From positions 36,038,501 through 36,102,500 of the forward strand of contig JAYKKT010000090.1 in NCBI GenBank assembly GCA_036023115.1: DNA of 64,000 nucleotides, in the 5' to 3' direction. The notes beneath the pieces were generated by a model. It saw nothing but the letters and a program-made list of their open reading frames with translations. It searched no databases and was not told where the DNA came from. How positions within the stretch are numbered: the stretch's first letter is position 1; each line of letters starts with the position of its first letter. Below are positions 39,448-49,900 of the stretch, piece after piece. Made by a program: the position numbers and the translations under genes. Origin of the DNA: Brasenia schreberi. Lineage: Eukaryota; Streptophyta; Magnoliopsida; Nymphaeales; Cabombaceae.

Positions 39448-39901
39448 GATAAATCGATAGCGGAGACGTATACCGGTTGCCCTTGAAATTCCGCTTCTCC
39501 GGACGATGGATTATCCACACCACCACCAGATTTTCCCCAACTGTAGAGATCAGATCAAAACATAAATATAACAAGGAAAAGATAGCGATCTGGCGAGCGA
39601 ATTACAGGGAATCTCAAGGTCGATGAAGGACGAAGATATCTCGGCGGCGGAAGAAGAGTTGCCGGAGTAACGGGCGATTGCTTCCGAAGAGAGACCATTG
39701 AGAGAGCCGCAGAGAGCGCACGTCCACGCCCATTGCTCGATCTCGCACAGGGAGAAGATGGCCGTCTCCGCCATAGAGCGGCGAAGTTCCAAGCTCGTCC
39801 GTCGGAGAGAATGGTGTCACGGTGATCCCCCACGGCACCCCTCCGGCCTCGAGAGCCTCCGTGTCCACCGGAAATCTCGACGTCGTCACCCGCACCGCCA
39901 T
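39448..39901 (-). pseudogene. 5' fragment of SEC23-like (Sec23/Sec24 family) gene
   Basis: Exon 1 (39606-39901) starts MAVRVTTSRFPVDTEALE and continues GGVPWGITVTPF and GHLLP. It then jumps frame at about 39750 to CEIEQWAWTCALCGSLNG and SSSFIDLEIP. In plant SEC23-like proteins (Arabidopsis At4g01810 type) a cysteine-containing segment of about 12 residues lies between these parts. A deletion of about 35 nt explains both the loss and the frameshift. Removing this segment would destroy half of the zinc-finger cysteines. A second exon (39448-39540) encodes SGEAEFQGQPVYVSAIDLS, but its phase does not match exon 1. No later exons for the trunk and gelsolin-like domains are present. I judge it a dead 5' fragment. 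Confidence 0.78.
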
Positions 39902-41033
39902 TCTCAGCACACAGACGCGCAGTCACGCAGAAACAGCGCGACCGGGAAATCGAAGATACGAAAGGATGCCTCTGCCGACGCCGCGATCCTTAACAAGAAA
40001 AAAGGCACCAAAATGGACATAATTTTGGGTACATGCTTCTTGCATCAAAGAAGAAGGGGCACCAGGCAGAAAGACCGATTCCTCACCTAGCTAGGGGTTC
40101 GACTCACCGTTAAAAGTCATGAATTCGATACCTGTAGCGTGCATCTGGGTTTGCCCTTCTCACTTTAAAAAATGTTAATAATAAAAATAATAAGAATAGA
40201 GGAAGTGGCACCAAAAAGGATTCGTTGCCAAAATAAGGCAGGGCAAACGGGATACCATTATGGGCGTATGCTTCGTTTGCTTCTTCCAGCAAGAAAAGTA
40301 GGGCGTCACTAAACTAGCTAAACGGAAAACTAGTTCATATATTTATGTACGATTTATGTTCGAAAGAAATTCATGAGTGGGTTGTTATTTTAAGTTTAAG
40401 TTCCTTTGAATTCATGTTGAGATCCTATTAACTTATCATCGTGTGCTCATATTGAAATTGTATAATAAAAAGAGTGTGCATTTAGTAATCTTATAGACCT
40501 TTTCCATGCATGACAAGCATAGTTATTATCATTGAAATTGACTCCATTCAAAATGACACATGTTGAGCCGATGAATACTTTAATGAAGTGTGTAAGCATG
40601 CCAAAGAGTGCATAGACCCACTAGATACTTCGATGAAAGGTGTAGCCAACTAAACTTGGAATTGCAAGTGTTATGAACCCATAGACACATTGGCTCAAAT
40701 TACTGCAATTGTTTGTAATCGTGTAAATCTCCATAATTGATCGTAACAATTGAATGGTGGAGATGATGAATTCCTTGTGGTTCTTTATATTTGTGAGTTT
40801 CTTAAATTTGGACTCTTATATGTGTGTGTGTGTATATATATATGTATACATGTGTGTTGGAATAAATTGTTTCCAGTCGTTCTAGATGAAAAACAACAAC
40901 TGTATTCAGTTATCGCATTCAATTATGCATATTGTTAACAGGCCAGGTTTGTCTGAACCAAGTTCAAGACCCAACATAGACCTGTTTAGTGAACCAAGGG
41001 GTTGTCTCAGGCTAAAATAAGTCCAGGACTAAA
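39902..41033. other. Intergenic, no gene recognised
   Basis: This stretch lies between the SEC23-like start and arm B. It holds GC-rich sequence just upstream of the SEC23-like ATG (probable old promoter/leader, to about 39990), a box-B-like GGTTCGACTC word near 40096 and a GT/TA microsatellite near 40820-40845. Confidence 0.4.
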
Positions 41034-43518
41034 CTTCACCTTTAGACTCGTGACTAGCAACAGTTCATAAAAAGACCCTTGTGCTGATCATGCGATGACA
41101 AGCTATTAACTTATCATCTGATGAATTAATTATCAGTTGTAGTGTTTTTTCTTCTTCTTTTTCCAATCTAGAATCCAACGAAACCATCTTCAACAGGTCG
41201 GTGTTTTGCCGACGGTCGGGAACATATTTATATTTTGCCGACAGTCTACTCTATGAACCCTAGAAAAAAAATATAGGTAAGACCTGTTTTCTACATAAGT
41301 CCGGGTTTGGACCCTTTTTCCCTGAAGTTTATGCTGGCATCGACCAGTAGTGTGTTTACATCGAGCGCGGGCGGAATGTCCATCCATAGGTGGCTCATGG
41401 GTAAGGCAACTGCCTTAGGCCTCCAAATTTTGAGCTCATTACAGTTTCGCAGGCCCAGACACTTAAAATTATTTAGGCCCCAATCTTTTAGGCCGGACTT
41501 GTATCATCCAATCATTTAAATCCAAAATATATAGAATTTCTCGTTAGACCTCAACCTGCAGTGAGACACCCCTGCTTCCATCCGGCCATAAGTTTGAAGA
41601 ATCAACGATAAGTCTATACATCCACGGGTGAATCGGTGGCTAATACATGGTTTGCCCCACCATCAAAACTTGTGGGAATATTCGCCCCCTTCAAGTGAGT
41701 CTGTTTGTTTACCAGTTCATGAAGGCAGGTGCGAAAGGAATGTATACTTAAGATGGTGATATACAATTCAATCTGATCCCAAATGCCCTCAGCTCTGCAG
41801 CCACGATCTTAGTGAAGTCGGCCACCGCGGCCTACCACTGAAGCCACAGTTGCAGTGAAGATTATGCTGCCTTATTTGCTGGGATCAAAACCCTTACAGC
41901 ATGCTTGAAGGAACCTTCTAAACTCGTCTTTCACCTCTTCTGTGATAGTGGTAAATGCTCAAACCACACAAACGCTTAAATTTATTTTATCATTTCAACC
42001 GTTTGATATTTGAGATGAATGCTTCAAGTGGCAAAGAAAAAACCATTGTACTTTTAATTCAAATCTCCACTGAATCATACTACTCAAGCTGATGTTTGAG
42101 TAGATTTGAGAATGAATAATGTTTGAGTATTTACTATTATATATATTTACATTTTCACCACTATTTCACTATTCAAAACTGTCTTTCCTCCGTGTAGAAA
42201 GGTATAAATTCTTATACATAAAACACAGAATTTTTTTAGATCGTTTTGACTGTAAAAGTAAGGGTTTTGATTAATAAAAAGCAGGTTTGAGCAGTGTAAC
42301 AATGGAAGATAATGGAGTGTGACAATAAATTGTTCAATGGATAGAACCATACAAAAGATTGAGCACCGTGCTCAATTGAGGGAGAGTGATTTATGGGCTA
42401 CCCAGCAATGAGCCACGAGAAAGAACAATTTCATTTAATAACAAAACCACACCATTGGTTCTCTCGCTCTCTCCTTGTATTTCTTTTACAGGTAAGCGTG
42501 GGTTAGGCAGGCCACCAGAGGCGCACTCGGTGCACGAAGTCAGAAAGGAAAGTCCGTAGCCAGTGATTTATGAGCCTCTGAAGAAAGAAGAGGGGATTTT
42601 CATTTAACGAATTAGGAAAATTTAGATTCGAGAACACCAAAATCGCAGTTAGGGAGAAAAGAGATTGGGTGAGACCCAACGTGAGGCCCATAGTGCGTGA
42701 GGAACGCTGCACCGTTGGATTTCGATAACGTCATTCCTCACCCGTTGGGTTTTGATGGTGCGACTTCCCACCTGGAGTCTGCTGTTGAGGCCCGCTCAAA
42801 GGAACCTGCTAGAAGGAGCTTCGCCAGTTCACACCCGAAGCGTTCGATGAAATGCCCGAGAGACGTCTATGGCCTTGTACTACTCAGCGACTCCCAAGGA
42901 GATAGCAAAGACTGTCGGCCTCTTTCTTTCCGGAGTCGGCTGCTTCGTCGTCGGTGCCTACTACGCATGCGTCAACGTGGAACCAATTCGAGCCAGAACC
43001 CTCGCTAGAGACCAGTTTCTGAGAGAGTATTTGAAGAGGAAGTACGGAAAATAGCATTTTTTCGGCAATCCCCCACCTTCTTATTTCTATTTTCCTCCTT
43101 TGATCCATTCTCGGTTGTGGGTACTGCGGGTTCGGTTTCTTCTTGTAGCGTAGGGGTCATGGCGCTCGTTCCTGCGATCACGGAAGTTGATATGGCAGCT
43201 TTTTCGCCGGTGCAGACTGTTCGTGCTACTGTCGTTCAGGCGTCCACTATCTTCTACGACACGCCTGCCACTATAGGTAACTTCTGCCTTCTGCACGAGC
43301 CCTGAATGGTTCCTTAGGGTTCTTACAATTAAAGATCGTTAATTTGTTCAGACCATGAGTTGGTTCCGGCTGCTTCTCTTTAGGGTAGGATTTCTCTATG
43401 CTAGCAGCCTGTTTCGTCGCTTGTGTTGGTTGTGTCTGGGTTTTATCTTTTCTCTGGTGTTTAAGTATTTTGATAGTTAGAGCTTGCTATTTTTTCTGAT
43501 AAATCGCAATGAACCTTC
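41034..43518 (+). repeat. Arm B of large inverted duplication (native NIT4 locus)
   Basis: The inverted counterpart of arm A (17237-19707), separated from it by 21.3 kb. It contains 1.8 kb of upstream DNA, the 61-codon ORF, NIT4 exon 1 and the first 242 bp of NIT4 intron 1. Because exon 1 here continues into a complete NIT4 gene, this arm is the source, or at least the functional, copy. Confidence 0.93.
42869..43054 (+). CDS. 61-aa predicted single-pass membrane protein, copy B
   Basis: An ORF of 61 codons with ATG at 42869 and TAG at 43052-43054. The product has a short N-terminal stretch (MALYYSATPKEIA), one hydrophobic segment rich in Gly and aromatics (about residues 14-33) and a basic tail (RARTLARDQF, EYLKRKYGK). 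No domain is recognised. Its stop codon is only 104 nt before the NIT4 ATG on the same strand. The transcript must therefore either end very close to NIT4, overlap its leader, or carry both ORFs. The identical protein in arm A, with silent changes only, suggests coding constraint. Confidence 0.65.
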   Translation: MALYYSATPKEIAKTVGLFLSGVGCFVVGAYYACVNVEPIRARTLARDQFLREYLKRKYGK

Positions 43519-46500
43519 TTGTGAATGTTGACCTTACTGTTTTCTGTGCGTCGTACATAATTGCGTCCTATGTGCTATTGCCATGGTTAATTAGTTTCAG
43601 TGGACGAGCCAGAAGAGGTGGAAAAAGAACATGAAGGTATAAGTTAAAACGGTGTGATTTCATTTGCTTATTTCTCCGAGTGTGTTGTCATTGTTAAGAA
43701 TAAAATAATTCGCCATATTCATAAACCGAGCTTGTCCTTGAGTATTAGACTAACTAGATAAATACCACTTATCATATACCATGGCAATGCATTTGTTTTG
43801 GATACAAAAATGTTACGGTTCTAGTGACACGCTGGGTTTATCTATTAATTGAGGTCCCAAATCAAACGGGTTTTGTTGTTATAAAACTCTCAAGTATGTC
43901 AGAAGGACCAAGTGTACATAATGAATCATTCTTATTCAGTGAAACTGCTCAAAAGAGAGGGATAATTTTTACATAGGGATTAATGCCCCTATATATAGAG
44001 AGAGGATAAGATGAATGATAAAAGAGAGGCGAGTGGAGAAGAAGATAACAGCTACACAACTAGCCACATGGTATCTTTTGCTGCAGGTGCCCAATGGGAA
44101 GTTCAAGGAGACAAAAAAAAAAGTGTGTGAGATTGTACTCCAATAGTTTGAACCCACAAGAACTACAACAACAACTAGCCTTTTCCCATACTAGATGGGG
44201 TCGACTACATGGATTCATTGTTTCCACATAGCCCTATCAATTCTCATGCTATCAGTTAACTCAATATAAACTAGATCATTCTTTATAGTTTCTTTCCAAC
44301 ACTTTTATGGGCGTCTTCTTCCTCTTTTAACATTTTTACAATCTAATTTTTTATATCTTCTTACGGGAGCATCCTTTGGTCGTTTTTCCTTGTGTGACCA
44401 CTCATCTATCCAAACCATCTTAAACTATTTTCTCTCATTTTATCCTCTATTGGTGATACTCCCAATTAGTTTTTAATTACCTCATTATGTATACGGTCTT
44501 TCCTTGTGTGACCACTCATCTATCTCAACATCTTGATTTATGCTACGAACATCTTTTGCATATGTTGATGATTAGCTGCTCAACAATCAGAACCATAAAA
44601 CCTAGCAAGTCTAATTGTTGCTATATAATATTTACCTTTGAACTTTAATGGTATCTTCTTTTCACACAGAATACCTGATTGCCCTCTCCATTTTAACCAA
44701 CCAACTTTAATTCTATGTGCACCATCTCCATTAATTTTTCCGTCTCTTTGAAAAATTAATCATAGGTATTTAAAACTTTTCTTGTGAGGTATACACTATT
44801 GTGTGTCAATCTTAATTTTTATGTCCTTTGAAGTATCCAAATAATCAAACTTCTATTCCATATATACTGCCTTTGTTCTACTAAGTCGGAAACCTTTACT
44901 TTCTAACGGTTCTCTCCATAATTCCATTTTCCTATTAACTTTTTCCTTAGACTCATCCACTAACATGATATCATCTGCAAATAGCATACACCAAGGTATC
45001 ACCAATATAAATAAATATGGACTTAAAGTTGATCCCTAATGTAACCTAATATCAACTTCAAAGGAGTCTTTCATTCCTTCATGAGTCCTCACACAAGTTT
45101 TTGCACCATTGTACATGTCCCTTATAAGATTTATATATGTCAATAAGATACCTCCCTTTTCCAATGTTCTCCAAAGAACATCTTTTGACACCCTATCGTA
45201 AGTTTTTTCTAGATCAATAAATATCATGTGAAGGTTCTTTTTTGCTCTAAAATGTTCCATAAGACGTCTCAATAGGTGAATCGCTTCAATAATAGCTTAT
45301 AAGCTCAAAGATGGACTTGTGGACTTGTGTCTGGACTAGATGATTCTCAAGATCGTAGTCAGGCATTCATTCTTTCTCCTTGTCTTGGGTTGGTGCTGGA
45401 GCTCTTGGAGCTCAAATCATGATGGGATATGGTCTAGTAGACTTAAGAGAGTTCTTGAGGTGTTCGGGTTGGTAGATGTTGCCGTATCTTATGATTTCAT
45501 CCACACGGGGACGAGAGGATGAGGAAGCAGTGACGGAAACATACTCGCGAAAAAATAATATTACGAAGGAGTATGAACTCTTTGAGAAGATTAAAAAATG
45601 CAAACAGGGATAAAAAACTATCAACGAATTTTATATAGAAATGAGAAGTTTATGGGATGAACTATCTTATTTCACTTTGATTCAATGCAAGGAATGTACA
45701 AAAGAGAGAGCACATGAATTTGAAAAAAGAAAAGTGTTCGATATGTTAAGAGTTGTTTCATCTGATTATGAGAATGTGAAAAATAATATTTTAGCAAGTA
45801 AGGATTTGCCCACTCTTGGTACAATATACTCTCTATAAATTAGAGAGGAAAATAGACGGAATTTGAAAAAATCATAAATTGCAAACACCGAAAAACTTCA
45901 TTTGTTGGCAGAGGGTATAATAAGTTAACTAGAGGTAGAGGAAGCTCCAGAGGTAGAGGATGAGGAGACAACTTTAGTGATGGACGAGAATTGGTAAGAT
46001 ACACACTGTGGTAAACCCAAACACACAAAAGAACAATATTAAAAATTGATCGACAAACCAAATTATATGAGAGGCAAGGCTATGGTTGCATGAAATTCAA
46101 AAAATGTGGGTGAGAACACAAGTTAAGCTTTAAATATGATCCTAAAACTCCTAGGACTTGAGGGCAGATTCATTGAGACCACATCGACTACTTCTGGTCC
46201 TTGAGAGAGAATGCACTCAACTGTGGCAACTGCACAGGGTGACCAAGCTGGACCTAGCGGTAATTTTTTTTATTCTTATTCATAGCCATATATATATATA
46301 TATACTGGATTATCGATTCAGGTGCAATCGAGCACATGGTGAACTTAAAAGCTAGGCTACTTGATTATTAGGATGTGAATAATAAAGTTAGAATTGCAGA
46401 TAACTCCATCTTGGTAAAAGGAAAAGGAAAATTATGGACAACATTTGAAATATTAGATCTAGTTCTTTATGTTCCACAAATTTACATGAATCTATTATTC

Positions 46501-46932
46501 GTTAGTGCATTAACTACAATATTAAACTATATTGTTCATTTCTTTGCCTCTTATTTCAGGAACTAAAGATGAGAAAGACAGTTGGATATGGTAGAAAAGA
46601 TGAAGGACTATATATATTTGAAGAAAAGAAATAAAAAATAACAGCACATGCAAGAATAACTCAACTTGAGAATGACGTGATATTGTGGCATAGATGACTT
46701 GGGCATCCACCATTCAAAATTTGTATACTATCATACCGCAACTGAAAAAACTGAAAAGTGATTTTCACCTAGAGTGTGAGGCATGTCAGTTAGAAAAGCA
46801 TGTTAGAGTTAATTTTTCTAGAAGTGTTTCAAGAAGGCCTTTTAATTTGATACATTTAGATGTATGGGAGCTTTGCCCTGTTACAGCTATTACTAGATAC
46901 AAATACTTTGTTTCATTTATTGATGGTCACTC

Positions 46933-46963
<31 letters not shown>

Positions 46964-49900
46964 GCTCAAATCTAAGGATGAAATTATCATAATATTTCCC
47001 TTGTTTCATAAATTTGTTGGGACACAATTTGAGGTTCAAGTGAAAGTTATTCGATCATACGATGGAGGTGAATTCAGTTCTAATATCTTGAAGAACTACT
47101 TGACAACACATAAAATCATTCACCAAACATCATGTGCATATACACCATAACAGAACGGGGTAGCTAAACGGAAAGACATACACTTACTAGAAATGGCACT
47201 CACCTTAATGATCGGAGCCTCAATCCCAAAGTATCTTTAGAGTGAAGCAATTCTCACAGTGACATTTCTTATAAATTGAATGCTTGGAAGGCAAGTACCT
47301 CTAAATTATTGCTTTCGGATGAAAAATTATTTACTCTACCTCTTAGAGTTTTTGGATGTGTATGCTATTTACATATAAATATTAATAATAGGAATAAACT
47401 TGATCCTAGAACTGTAAAGTGTACGTTTGTGGGATATTCTCAATTTCAAAAGGGATACGTTTGTGGGATATTCTCAATTTCAAAAGGGATACATATGCTT
47501 TGATCCAATCTCTAAGAAATTTTTCGTATCCAAAAATGTTACATTTCATGAAACTATATACTATTACAACACTAAGGGAGAGGCCAAACAAATTGAGAGA
47601 CCTTAAGAACCATTATTATCGATATTAGTTAAAGAAGACAATGAAAACAATGAAGAAGAGCCCCAAATCAAAGAAAGTGAAAATGAAAATTTCACTTGGT
47701 GAATTCGGAAGAAATTCTTATCCGAGGCAAACAAGGGGCAATTGCAGCCCATAACTACTATGCCAAAACTGTCGATTGCTCTACGAAAGGAAAAGAGAAA
47801 GTGTACTTATACAATTTGTAATTTCATTGATTATAAGAAAATGTTAGACAACTATCGGTTGTTTTAATCGAATTCAGAGGCGGTGAGCATACCAAAAATG
47901 TGGGAAGAAGCCAACATATCTAAGAAATGGCAGCAAGCAATGGGGGATGTATTAAATGCATTGAAAAAATAATATTTGGGAGATTGTATCTTTACAAAAG
48001 GGGAGAGAGCAGTGTTGTTTGACGCATATCATATCGTGTATCGTTTTGGTCCACGATACGAGCATATCGTAGCGTAGCGTATCGTACTTTAATATTAAAA
48101 ATTAGTAAAAATCTAAATAAAATAAAATAAAATAAAAGGCAAAAACATGATAATTACAAAGAATTCATATAATGCAAAGTTTAGTACATATTGATCGTTC
48201 ACCATTGAATAATTTTAAAAAATTACATATTTTGATGTAAAAAATGAAATACATTTACATATTGTAATAAGGATCATCAACTAAATAATCTTCATCTTCT
48301 CCTTGCTGAAGATTCTCACCACCTTATACTTCAAAATCAAAATCTTTATCTCCTTGATGATGTTGTTGTGCTTCTTCCAAATTAATTCATGCAATGTCTT
48401 CTTCGGTTAGGAGTGCATTTTCTTCATTATCTTCCATAATCTACTTCTCTAATATATCAAAATTAACAAACTGCTATCTTTGTACATGTAGTTGGCACAT
48501 TTGCTCATTTTCATATGTGAGCAAAACGATGAGCTCTATTTCTTTGATTATCGAGTCTATGACACTCCAATGATGTGATATTGTTACTTGATGATATCCT
48601 CTTTTTCTTTTAATGGAGACTAGCTTTTTAACTAATGCTTGAAGTGGTTTTAAACAGAAGGATGATGGGTGGATGTTGTGGGTCAAAATTAGGTCATATG
48701 ATTACTTATGATCTCACTTCACAGGCTGAGCTAAGCCTCACACACGTTGGTCATGCTCAATGGAAGTCGTGTAAGGTGAACCCTAAAATAGTGAAGCTCT
48801 GAAATGTCTACTCAATGAAATGAGGCAACCAAATTGTTCTTCATTGTTTGCAATTTCATGTAATTAAAAATTGATAGCAAAAATATACCTAAAAGTTGGC
48901 AACAGAAAGGGAAATGATTGTCAAAATTGTTATTTGTTCATAAATTATTCTTATTCAATAAAATTCTTATAAATTAACTCGAATTTACATGTTACACGCA
49001 CACAAATTGCAATCCCAAACGAGCATACTGGAGGATTCCTTAGGGAGAAGTGAAGAGAGGCGAACAAAGGCTAGAAACCTGAAAAAAAAATTGAAAAAAA
49101 ATTGATTTTTTTGACGATACGGAATCATATTGTGACTTCCCACTATACGATACGGATAACACTGGGAGAGAGTGATATAATGTAAATGTGTGTACACAAC
49201 AAAATACAAACTATATGGGGAAATTGATTGCTATAAGGCAAGACTTATAACAAAGGGATATAGTCAATCTTATGGGATTGAGTATAACAAGACATTTGCC
49301 CCTGTGGCAAAAATGACTAATAAGAGTGCTTGTCAGCCTCGCAACAAATAAAAGATGAAAAATGTGGCAATTGGAAGTCAATAATGTATTTCTTAAAGGG
49401 GACCTTAATGAAAAAGTATATATGGAGATACTACAAGGTTTAAAACATCTTTATAGAACCTATAAAGTGTGCTTTCTCAAGAAGGCATTATATGAACTAA
49501 AACAGTCCCCACGAGCCTGGTTTGAAAAATTTAGTGAAGGCATAATTGGATTAAGTTACACAGAAGTAAAAATGACCATACATTATTTTTAAAAGTTGGC
49601 AAAGGAATCTCAATACTAATTGTTTATGTTGCTAATATTGGTGTAACAGGTGATGATTATGAGGAAATCAACCATATGAAGAGACAACTACATCGTCTAT
49701 TCGATGGAAAGGATCTTGGACAACTTCACTATTTCTTGGGGATTAAAGTTTTAAGGTTATAAAGAGGCATATTTCTAACCCAACGTAAGTATGTGATGGA
49801 TATATTAAGAGAGACTGGAACAATTGGATCAAAACCATGTAACACTCCCATATTGATTAATCACAAATTAAGCTTGGAAACAAGTAAAGAATTTCGTGAT

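Noticed and set aside
42697..43008. 103-codon ORF overlapping the 61-codon ORF in another frame (mirror at 17748-18059)
   Set aside because: It has no membrane segment or recognisable motif, its sequence differs between arms at several residues, and the overlapping 61-codon frame shows only silent changes. It is most likely a shadow frame.
43900..44110. TA/GA-rich stretch considered as an LTR near the start of NIT4 intron 1
   Set aside because: No matching partner LTR, primer binding site or polypurine tract was found nearby.
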